Part shown: piece by piece, positions 12,013 through 20,870 of the stretch
How positions within the stretch are numbered: position 1 is the first letter of the stretch
Layout: each line of letters begins with the position of its first letter
Source: Ettlia oleoabundans
Taxonomy: Eukaryota > Chlorophyta > Chlorophyceae > Chlamydomonadales
DNA length: 20,870 bases
Assembly (NCBI GenBank): GCA_019693395.1
Contig: JAAMXP010000026.1
Span: 1-20,870 of the forward strand
Reading direction: 5' to 3'
The notes under the pieces: model-generated
What the model was told of the DNA's origin: nothing
Databases searched by the model: none
Seen by the model: the letters and a program-made list of their open reading frames with translations, nothing else
Program-made: the position numbers and the translations under genes

Positions 12013-14213
12013 ATGACCGGCCCAGTAGCAGCGCTCCCCTCCTCCTTGTCGACAGGGGCAGCGTCAACGGCGCTGAGGGCGCCTGCTAATGGTAGCAACT
12101 GCCCCGCGAGGGCCGTCAAGGCGGCTGCGGGCAAAGGCTCCCCGGGGCTGCGCAGCAAGCTCCAGTTCCTGCTGGACATGGCACAGGCTACCTTCAGCCA
12201 GCCGGCACCTCCTACTGCGCAGCAGATTGAGGCCCTGCGACGAACGCTGAGTGAGTTGGGGTGGGCCAGGCTGCACACCTTCGCGCCGCCTCCGCCCATT
12301 GACCGCCTCCGCCCATTGACATAGAGCTGAACCTCGCATGGCTGCTGCTGTTTGTATGCAGGTCGTGTGCCTCTGGAAGAGCTGGGCATGGAGCTGCAAC
12401 AGCAGCAGCAGGAAGAAGGGGTTGGGTCTGCCTCATCCTCCTGTTCGTCCTCGCCCGGCCTTAGCGAGGGCACGCGCTTGATGCTAGATGACGACCGGCG
12501 GCAGCAGCAGCAGCAGCAGCCGCCACTGCAGCAGCAGGGCCAGCCTCCTGCGGCGGAGGTGGGGTCCCGATTGCAGCAGCAGCGGCCACCAATCACATAC
12601 CTGCTCATTTATGAGGACAGCCGCGTGTCGCTTGGCATCTTCTGCCTACCGGCCCGTGCCAAAATACCGCTGCACAACCACCCAGGCATGACCGTGCTCT
12701 CCAGGTGAGAGGTCAATGGGCTTGGTGTCAATAGGCTGTAGTGCAGCTCCTAAATTCCTGTCGTGCTGCTCCTCCCCCACGCGCGTTCTTCCTGTTGTGT
12801 CAGCAAAGCGGCTGCCGTCGTCTCTGCCTGATCAACAAAGCGGCTGCCGTCGTCTCTGCCTGATCAACAAAGCGGCTGCCGTCGTCTCTGCCTGATCAAA
12901 CTTTTGCTGGTTCAACCCCTGGATGGTTATTTCTTTACTTCTTACGCTCCCCTTGTTCAGTGATGCAGGGTGCTGTACGGCAACATGCACGTGTCTTCAT
13001 ACGATTGGCTTGAACCACTCCCCAAGGCAGCTGCAAAGACCGCGGCAAATGGGCACGTGGGTCCAGTGCTTCCTCGGGAGGCGCGCGTTGTGCTGGACTC
13101 CACCCGTACCGCTGCCGATCCGCCTGTAGTGCTCTTCCCAGAGGCTGGCGGCAACATTCACGAGTTCACGGCAGTCACGGACTGTGCGGTGCTAGACCTC
13201 ATGTCGCCTCCCTACAGCACAGGTGCGCCAGCTGCTGCTCCATGGCACACTGCGGCTGGTGTGTATCTGATGGGCCCTCGTCTGCTCCATCAAATGCGTC
13301 CTCATCTGCTGGAATTCAGCAGCAGCATTGCTCTGGTGTCACAATACTGTGAGGGTTTAGGACTGAAGCAGTGGACGGTGAACTGAAGATTGGCTGTGCC
13401 ATGTCTGGCGTGTTGGCCTTGCGCGGCAGCTTGCGTGGCCCCACGTGCATCGGGGACGCTTCAACTTTTGCTCCTTCCAACAGCTTTGCCGGGGCTGCTG
13501 CTGCTTTGCTTGGTGTTGCAGATGATGGCAGGGACTGCACGTACTACACGGTAGTGCCCGGCAAGCGGCGGAAAGTTGGCAATGAGGTGGTGGTGCTCCT
13601 AGACAGCTTCGACCCGCCCACCGACTTTGTCATCAGTGCGTTGCAGCTGCACTTGATTGCGAAACATTTGCTGCGCAGCGGAGTTGGGTGCGGAGAGCCT
13701 GTTGCAACGCAAAAGCTGTCCTACCGCTTGGAGTACTGCTGACTGCCCAGTGGGGCCCTGGTCCTTGCTGCTCAGCCATGTGTTTGACTTATCTTGGTTA
13801 CACTTTTGATTACACGTTTGTCTGTGTTTTGGCTGCTCCGCACTGCAGACCAGGGGCAGTACCGTGGTGTGGCGCTGCGGCCCAAACTGGCGCCGCCCTC
13901 TCCTAGCACTTCAATGTATGATCGCGGCAGCCAGCTTAGCCTCGCAGACAGCGCAGGCACCATGGCAGCAGTAAGCAGCCTGCAGGAGCAGCAGTCAGAG
14001 CAGCCGGGCAGCCCCATGTCAGCAGCTACAGGGCAGGTGGACAGTCCTGCTGTTGGCAGCCGGCTTGGCAAGAGTGGCAGCGGCAGCAGGGGCGGCTCAC
14101 CGCTACCGCACGCCAACCCCTCAGATGCCAGGGGCAGCCGAGGGGGTTCGCCTCAGCCACAGCACAGCCCCCCAGCCGCCGCTGCCTCAGCGAGTTGTCA
14201 TGGGAAAAGCTGA
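12013..14213 (+). CDS. PCO: Plant cysteine oxidase / ADO-type thiol dioxygenase, 5 exons
   Basis: Non-haem iron dioxygenase of the family that oxidises N-terminal cysteine of target proteins, feeding them into the Cys/Arg N-degron pathway as an oxygen sensor. Exons 12013-12250, 12362-12704, 12969-13222, 13522-13635 and 13849-14213 join to 1314 nt, 437 aa (plant members are about 240-300). The core aligns throughout: PPITYLLIYEDSRVSLGIF, IPLHNHPGMTV (His184, His186), YGNMHVSSYDW, GGNIHEFTAVTDCAVLDLMSP with His258 completing the three-His iron site and Asp270 twelve residues later as in plant PCOs, DGRDCTYY and a final FVINQGQYRG. The donor after 12250 was chosen over the next GT because only it keeps frame. 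Unusual: a Gln-rich linker (residues about 92-153) before the core and about 110 disordered Ser/Gly/Pro-rich residues after it. The algal substrates are unknown. Confidence 0.92.
12288..12321 (+). repeat. 17-bp direct tandem repeat, two copies, in cysteine oxidase intron 1
   Basis: CGCCTCCGCCCATTGAC occurs twice head to tail, near the middle of the 111-bp intron. No function evident. Confidence 0.85.
12804..12899 (+). repeat. Perfect 32-bp tandem repeat, three copies, in cysteine oxidase intron 2
   Basis: The unit begins CAAAGCGGCTGCCGTCGTCT and ends GCCTGATCAA. Three identical copies start at 12804, 12836 and 12868. Perfect identity implies recent expansion. The array is intronic and distinct from the exon-tail duplications. 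Confidence 0.95.
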
Positions 14214-15943
14214 TGGCGGGAGCCGCACAGGGGCTCCTGTGGCTCCCAGCTTAAGTCTCTCTTGCCTCTCTCCAACACAAACATCGTATCCCTGGCGCTC
14301 GCATGCCCCCCCATCAGACTGAACGCTGACTCCTACCTGCCGCTGCTGCTCTAGCGTGCCCTCCCTGCCTTTCCAATGTACCAGGGTGCCGATGCAACCC
14401 TGCTGCCATGCCATGCTATTCAACCGGATTATTTCCAGCGCCGGACGTTTCCTTGCCTCCTTGCGCTGCGGCTCCCCTTTCCATAAAGGCACAGCCAGGC
14501 CTTAGCGCCGAGGCTTCCATCTCGGCACCTGCTTCTTGCTCATGGCAGATGCCCCCATCTGCCTGCCCAACCGCCTGCCTGCTTTCACGCTTGGATCCAA
14601 CCGCTATTTCTTTCAACCTTGTAGCGCCAACTTTTGCTTAAGGTCAAGCATCCACCACTCCACCCACGCTCTACCTGTCGTGTGCTGCCCCTGCTCCGCA
14701 CCAGGACAGTCCGCCTCCCACCAGCATCGCCCCGCCATTTCCCTCCTTTCGTCGCGTGCGTCCGCGCCATCTTACTCCGGCCTGCCCCGCTTCTCATGCA
14801 CATCACACAGTCACCTTCACATGTTGCGCCACTGAACCTTAAGCCAACGTCACATCCCTGTTTTTTTCCAAGCGACCTTGGGAGGTGTGCAGTGCTGCTA
14901 CACCATGTTCGTCACCTCCTTAGCACAGCTACCCATTTTGTTTTAGCCCCGCCACACGTTTGCTCCCGCCCCAGCCACCCTGCATCGCGGGCAGTCTGGC
15001 GTTTTGTCTTGTCCAAAGGTGCTGGGAGGCCTTTCTCCTCCCCATTTCCAACTGCGCCGCCTGGTACAGGCCGTGCATAACGCAGAGGCAACACAGCTGT
15101 CTCCCTCTTTTCAAGCTGTCTTTTAACAAACGCCTGCCGGGTGTAGCCACCACTTTTCCCGCTTTATACTGCCTCTTCCTTGTTTTAACTGCTTGCCGTC
15201 TGCACGCGCGACGATCATCTAAGCACATCAACCCCCCTCCAAGCGACCATTGTTGTATGCCGTCGTTATGGCCGCTGTAGCCCCCATCGCAACGTTTGCG
15301 TGCGAGTAGCAGCTGTAAAAAACAATCGGTCTATGGTTGGAAGCACACTACTTTAGTTGATGGTTGACGCCTAGTTGACGCTTTTAGTTAATGGTTTGAC
15401 TATGCAAACGTGTCGGCAGCTTTCAATGTGTGTCGAACGTCATTTGCACAAAACGTGCATTTTGTACAATCAAGCCATCTGCGTGAACCCGCCTACGGCA
15501 TATATTCTGACCAGACCTGCATAGCAAACACTCCCATCTCGTACAGTAAGCGCCTGCAAGGTTCAGGTGCTCACGAGATGTTTTTCGACAGCAAAGAATG
15601 TTCTTTATTTGCAGCGCCCTATCCGACGTGGCTTCGGCCTTCCTCCCCGCTCCCTCCCGTCAGGCTGCGCATGGCCTCCTGTTCAGCTCAAATTCGGCCC
15701 TAGGTGCCATTCGGTGCCTCGTGTTTGACGGGCGGTTCGTTGAGATCGCACGGTGCCCGACCCTTTTCGTGCTGTCTGAGCAACAGCTTTCTGTTGCGGC
15801 GTTTGGGATCCGTCACGGCAAGGCCGGTAGGGGCCGGATTGGCAGGAGAAGTCCCGCCAGTTGCCGGCCACAACCCTCACAACCCACCCGCCAGCGGCGC
15901 CCTGCATTTCTACAAGAGAGCCGAGCAACAGGTGCAGGCAGCT
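14214..15943. other. Long gene-poor stretch between cysteine oxidase and dynamin genes
   Basis: About 1.7 kb. The part to about 15,300 is C/T-rich on the plus strand without conserved coding signal and is probably a long 3'UTR, a common pattern in green algae, ending near TGTAA at 15314-15318. From about 15,300 the sequence is more AT-rich, has short TAGTTGA/GTTGACGC direct repeats (15355-15405) and a TATA-like CATATATTC near 15498, suggesting the dynamin promoter. The stretch 15598-15943 is probably its 5'UTR. I recognise no further gene. Confidence 0.5.
15314..15318 (+). terminator. Candidate TGTAA poly(A) signal for the cysteine oxidase gene
   Basis: TGTAAAAAAC about 1.1 kb past the stop codon; the first TGTAA I find downstream on this strand. 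It agrees with the chlorophyte consensus, but no transcript evidence is available. Confidence 0.4.
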
Positions 15944-18900
15944 ATGGAGCTGCAGGCGACCCCCAGAGGCTCCAATATGGGCTTCCTGGCCCCAGGCGCC
16001 CTGGGAGAGTCCATAATCCCAGCCATCAACAAGCTGCAGGACGTTTTCAGTCAGGCAAGCAGGCGCCGTTGCTGGCGGCCCTCACCCAGTCACCTGCGCT
16101 GTGAGGACACCCGACAGATGCAGCCACCTCCCTGCCCCATGCCTGCGTACAATGTTCAACAGCCGAGCTGACGGGAGGGCAGCGAGCCCCCGGATTAGCA
16201 TATCACCTACCCGACAGCAGTTGCGCTGCCATTTCAATTGCCTGAGGCCATTGTGCTGCCCTGTAAATCGTATTTGAGGGCTTACTCTTGTCGAGATCTC
16301 TTTCTTCCTTTTTGCAGCTATCGTCGGAAGTCAAGCTGGATCTGCCGCAGATTGCGGTGGTGGGCAGCCAAAGCAGCGGCAAATCATCGGTGCTGGAGGC
16401 TTTGGTGGGCCGCGACTTCCTTCCCCGCGGGTCCAACATCGTGACACGCCGACCCCTCATACTGCAGCTGGTCAAAACCGCGGCCCAGGCGGGGCAGTAT
16501 GCGGAGTGGGGAGAGTTCCTGCATCTTCCCGGCAAGCGGTTCTACGACTTTGACAGAATTCGCCAGGTGGGTGCTGAACAAGCTTAGTTGGGATTAGCGG
16601 GTGCTGGGTGGCCCAGAGCGTGCCGGCAGTGATTTGCAACGGAGTGTCGGGTAATGGGTGGCATTGCGAATGCCAGGCACGGCTGGCGCCTGCTGACGTC
16701 AGTTGTGGCACGTGCGGTTTTTTGCTGAGTATCAATCTACTAGCATACCTGCCTACTGCTACCATTCTTTTCCAGTTCTGCCTTTTCACCTTGCATTCCC
16801 CTCCTGGCCCGTTCCTGCCCTGCGTTCTTGATTGCATGCTCATGTTAGCTGTGGGTTTGCTGTGCCTCCACCAATTCAACTCCCTCCGGCCTGCAGGAGA
16901 TTCTGGCCGAGACGGAGCGGCTCCTGGGCAGCAACAAGGGCATCTCAGAGAAGCCCATCCGCCTCAAAATCTTCTCGCCAAACGTCCTGTGAGTGCCCCC
17001 TGCCAGTTGCCTTGCCATTACGGTGACAGCGGGGCACTGTCGCGTAGGGATAGCCCAGAGCAGGATTTACCCTTTGCAAGCGTGCCTTGCGCCTGCTAAC
17101 AATGCCATGCGGCCATGCAACGGATGCCATGGCTGGCCAGCTTTCAGCTTCCACACATGAATATTTGAACAGAAGCACACCACGACTGCTCCAAAACTAC
17201 TTTCCCTTCCAACGCACATACACTTGGCAAGGCAACAACTTTCTTCGTATTCATGCTTGTACACATCTCCCCTTTTGCCTCTTGCAGCACCATGACCCTA
17301 GTTGACCTCCCCGGCATCACTCGCGTGCCAGTGGGCGACCAGCCCAGCGACATTGAGGGGCGGCTGCGGGCACTCATACTCGATTATATCAAGGTGTGTG
17401 AGTTGGCGGGGCGCCTCAAGGGGTTGGTTGGCCCGCATGGGTGGCAACGTACGGTGGTTACACCTATTGGGTAGTGGTTTTGAGCCCTGAGAGCTGGCTA
17501 AACGGTGTGCTGATTGATCTCACCGATCCCCCATTTACACTGCACAGGCCCCCAGCTGCCTCATCCTGGCTGTGTCCCCGGCCAACCAGGACATAGTAAA
17601 CAGTGATGCGCTCGATATGGCTCGCCAGGTGGACCCGGAGGGCAGACGCACCATAGGTGAGCTAGAATAAGGTTGTACGTTGGTGAAATGAAAACGTCTA
17701 ACCTCAAACTTGGATGGAGTATTATGCTGTGAGGGTCTCTGCTGAATCTAACATACCTTGCTTGGGTGGGTATTATGGCGGAGGGCAGACCGGGGAGGTG
17801 GTGAGGCTGTTGTAATGTGCTGACCAGCATCTCTCCAGGACTCTTGAGTCTTCCCAATCTTCATTTAGTAAGCTGCATATGCCTTGATTGATTAGAGCAA
17901 CTGCACACAGTTCCTGCTGCCTAGGCACCCAACTTGCCCCCCCTCTCTCCTCTGAGGCCGTGGGGTCTTTCTAAACTGCAGCAGGGATGGCGACAGCAAT
18001 TGAGTGGTACTGCACGATTTACTGCAGGCGTGCTGACCAAGCTGGACATCATGGACCGCGGCACTGACGCCGTGGCGGTACTGCGCAACGAGGTTGTACC
18101 GCTGGCCCTCGGATTCGTGGGAGTGGTGCTGCGCAGCCAGGAAGATATCGCCAACCGGCGCAGCATGGCTGACGCTCGGGCGGCGGAGCGCGCTTTCTTT
18201 GAGAGCCATCCCGAGTATCTTGAGGTAGCACCTCAGGTGAGAAGGAAAGCTTGTGGGGCTGTGCTCATCGCCTCGGTAATCTTAGCAAGCAAGAAAACTT
18301 GGAATCTGCAGGTGGAGCTGATGCTGAATGGCTGTGGACTGGTGCCGTTGTGGGTGGGGTGCCGGGGCAAATGGGGCACCAGGTGTACTTTGATTGCATA
18401 ACTTCTTGACAGCCCCCCCCCCCTTCTCCCCCACAGTGCGGCATCGGCCACCTTGCTCGCGTGCTCAACACGCTGCTGGTGGAGCACATCCGAGGCCTTC
18501 TGCCCAGCCTGCGCAGCAAGATAGAGGAGGCGATGGTGGCTCGCCGCCGGGAGCTGGCCATGTATGGGGATGCGCCGCCGGGGAGCTCCAGCGCCGCTCG
18601 TGGCGGGCTGCTGCTCACGATACTGGACTCCTACTCCAGTCGTTTCAGGTGTGTAGGTGTACCTACTTCCGGCGTGTAGGTGAGGGAAGTGGACCCAAAT
18701 TGCAAAAGTGTGCACTGGTACAGGGCAGCTGGGTGGTCAGATACTGGAATTTTACTCCAGCCACTTCAGGTGTGTAGGTGTTGGGTAGGTGCACAGGTGC
18801 GGGAGGGTGGAAAGCGAATTTGGGTTGCACGAGTGTACACAGCACGTGGGGGCTGCTGCTTACGATAACGGGTTCCAACCCACAGCATGTTCAGGTGGTT

Positions 18901-20870
18901 GGGTGCGGGATGGATGGAGGGAGGTAGGGAGGGAAGGGAAGGGAACCGTTTGTTGCACTCTTGCACTTGGGTACAAGGGCAGGCTGCTACTGGCCATGGT
19001 GGATTCTTAGGCCAGCCTGTCGGTTTGGTCGGGTGGCTGGCTGTAGTTATCAGAGTAGTTATCAGAAGGCTTTGGCTGGGATTTAGATTATCGTATAGTG
19101 TTGCCTCGCTTGGCCCTACTGCGTCCCAACCCTCTCTGGCCTGGTTGCCCGCACATTGCCTTTTATCCATTTGTTTCTGCCACCTTGGTGCAGTGCTATG
19201 CTTGATGGGCGCAGCGAGCACATGCCTGTGAGCGAGCTGGCGGGTGGTGCACGCATCCGCCACATCTTCCAGGAAATTTTCAACGCAGGGCTGGAGGAGC
19301 TGGACCCTACCAGGTGGGACGCTATTTACAACTTTTGCATTGACTTTAGTCCAGTTCGCTTTATCTGTCTTGGTTTTGGGTGCTTCACGGCAGGACTAGC
19401 GCAGCCCCGACCCGACCAGGATGCATTCGCGCTTATGGATAATCATATCACCTGCCATTTCTGCGATCATGCTGCGTGCGCATGAGCGGTAACATTTTGA
19501 CCTCAGTTGGGCTCGGACGAGCCGTGAAAGCATACGCAATTTAACACTGTAAAACCCACTGTTCACATTTTCCCCTACCTTGTTGCAGCGAGTTGACAGA
19601 TGACGACGTGCGCACCGCCATAAAGAACAGCGGCGGCATCAAGGGCTCCCTGCTGATCCCTGAGGCCCCGTTTGAGCTCCTGGTGCGGCGTGCCATTGAG
19701 CGGCTGCTGCCCCCGGCGCTGCAGTGCAAGGACTTCGTGCACGGCGAGTTGCTGAGGATCGCCTCGCAGTGCGCGCCGCCGGAGATTAAGCGGTTTCAGA
19801 TATTGGGGGTGAGTGTTTGGTGGTGGATGGGGTGGTGATTCTTGAATGCATCGTGGTGTTATAGAGAGGATTGCGACAAGGGTTGCTGGGTTGGAATGAA
19901 TGAAACCATTTGTCATGAAGCTGTTGATATCCCCCCTTCTTCCCCACACATTCTAGCGTGCATACTCTTTAATATGCCCAACACCCCCACCCATGCACCC
20001 ACACACCCACACACGTACTGCTCCCCTCAATGCAGTCCTTGCTGTCAGAGGCGGTAGAGGAGTTCATCGCTGCGGGCACCGCCCCCGCTGAGCAGCAGAT
20101 CCGCAACCTTGTTGCTTGTGAGCTAGCCTACATCAACACCAGCCACCCACAGTTCATAGGCGGCAACCGTGCAATCGCCCAGGTGGGTGCATGAGCTAAG
20201 GTTGTGTTAAGGAACAGGTGGGGTTGTTGGTGAGCTGTATTTATACCTGAGGTGTAAAAAGGTGTCCTCTGGATGCTCGTGCTGTACCGCTGGCATACAC
20301 TTGTTCATATCACTCTCTTGGCAGGTTTGCTCATCAGCAACATTCTAATAGGCAGCTCCATGGTATTCTGTCACACTGTCATGCGCTTGTGTCCACCAAG
20401 CATTTCTAGGCCCTGCTAATCTGCTCCGGTGATATTACAATGCCAGGTGCTGGAGCGCCGCGGGCTGGCAAGCGGCAGTGACGAGGAGTCCCCAGCACGT
20501 CAGCCCTCTGCTCTGTCAGGTGGACGGGACGGCGGCGCTCCCCACAAGTCCCGCTCTGCCGGCGTGCTGGGAGGTCCCAGCGTCAGCGGTGGCGGCGCCA
20601 GCGGGGCGCAGCATGGGCAGCGCAGCGGCGGGCTGGCGGCGGCGGCCAAGGCGGCCCTGAGGGGGGTGGAACCGGAGCTTTTCAACCCTGAGGATTTGCT
20701 GGCGGCGACTGGCTCAGGTGGGGTGCCTGCTCACCTTCCCTCTGGCTAGGCTGGGCTGCCCAAGTGATGGCTTCCTTGGAGCCCTGTGTTGTTTCCAACC
20801 AACCCTCTGTGTTTCAAGAGCCTGGTTGGCAGCTTGCTCGACTTCACCCTACCGTCAACCTCCCCAGCCC
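15944..20870 (+). CDS. DRP3: Dynamin-related GTPase, DRP3/Dnm1 class, 3' end outside window
   Basis: Large GTPase of the type that constricts mitochondria and peroxisomes during fission. Exons 15944-16054, 16318-16566, 16897-16988, 17288-17393, 17548-17656, 18028-18236, 18437-18648, 19194-19313, 19589-19808, 20036-20182 and 20447-20717 give 615 aa in one frame; an exon may start at about 20868. GTPase motifs: GSQSSGKSS (53-61), Thr80 (G2), DLPG (157-160), TKLD (226-229), and at G5 LRSQEDI (257-263), where family members usually have NRSQ. The stalk is well conserved, including [16 protein letters not shown] and [12 protein letters not shown]. No PH domain appears; exon 11 is a Ser/Gly-rich variable insert as in Dnm1/DRP3, and the GED should lie downstream. 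The start is the first ATG in frame. Intron 1 is GC-AG; introns 5, 7 and 8 hold copies of preceding exon ends. Confidence 0.93.
16055..16317 (+). other. GC-AG intron (dynamin intron 1)
   Basis: Exon 1 ends TTCAGTCAG and the intron begins GCAAGC, ending TTTTTGCAG. Joining gives [19 protein letters not shown], as expected for this family. The GT one codon earlier (GTCAGG) would shift the frame, so the GC donor is required. Confidence 0.85.
17636..17810 (+). repeat. Exon-5-end remnant in dynamin intron 5
   Basis: CGGAGGGCAGAC near the exon end (17636-17647) recurs exactly at 17779-17790 in the intron, and both are followed within about 10-20 bases by a GGTGAG(G)CT donor-like sequence. Short, so less certain than the others. 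Confidence 0.6.
18605..19028 (+). repeat. Four-unit tandem array starting inside dynamin exon 7 and filling much of intron 7
   Basis: Units start at 18605 (exon), 18723, 18850 and 18981, so the period is about 118-131 bp. Each has an exon-tail-like part (GGGCTGCTGCTCACGATACT in the exon), then in most units an AGGTG donor-like site, then a G-rich intron part and a TTGCAC...GTAC...GGGC block. Divergence between units is high. Confidence 0.85.
19279..19420 (+). repeat. Exon-8-end duplication in dynamin intron 8
   Basis: The exon tail from TTCAACGCAGGGCTGG to GACCCTACCAGG (19279-19314) recurs at 19384-19420 as TTCACGGCAGGACTAG to GACCCGACCAGG. The copy is followed by AT instead of TG, so its donor GT is gone. 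Confidence 0.7.

Noticed and set aside
14634..15080. Open frame of 148 codons between the cysteine oxidase and dynamin genes
   Set aside because: Starts at a non-ATG codon, has proline/serine-rich random-looking composition, and lies in a C/T-rich probable 3'UTR.

Overview
The window looks like nuclear DNA of a green alga (Chlorophyta; class not resolvable from sequence alone). The coding DNA is GC-rich, every gene is split by many short GT-AG introns (about 33 in all, plus two GC-AG introns), genes are packed on both strands, low-complexity Ala/Gln/Ser/Gly inserts interrupt conserved enzymes, and the chlorophyte-type TGTAA poly(A) motif occurs downstream of two genes. The proteins are plant/alga-like, and there is no bacterial operon structure.

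Layout: (1) 206-3956, minus strand: spermidine synthase, 9 exons, complete. (2) 4194-6509, plus: EamA/DMT-type (SLC35G-like) membrane transporter, 5 exons, sharing a 237-bp divergent promoter with gene 1. (3) 6830-8673, minus: pseudouridine-5'-phosphate glycosidase with an N-terminal PTS2-like peroxisomal signal, 3 exons, convergent with gene 2. (4) 8986-11539, plus: RNA 3'-terminal phosphate cyclase, 6 exons, divergent from gene 3. (5) 12013-14213, plus: plant cysteine oxidase/ADO-type thiol dioxygenase, 5 exons. (6) 15944 to beyond the right edge, plus: DRP3/Dnm1-class dynamin-related GTPase, 11 exons seen, C-terminus outside the window. In all five complete genes the exons I assembled join in frame from ATG to stop. 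The genes are unrelated housekeeping or signalling genes, and no shared pathway is evident.

The most unusual feature is not a gene. In at least eight introns (spermidine synthase introns 3, 4, 5 and 6; glycosidase intron 2; dynamin introns 5, 7 and 8) the intron carries one to three diverged copies of the 3' end of the exon just upstream, usually including the 5' splice site, arranged as tandem units of roughly 80-210 bp. Several copies still read as the same peptide, and in the two clearest cases nearly all differences fall on third codon positions. This suggests that tandem duplications across 5' splice sites recur in this genome, and that some copies were, or still are, used as exon ends.
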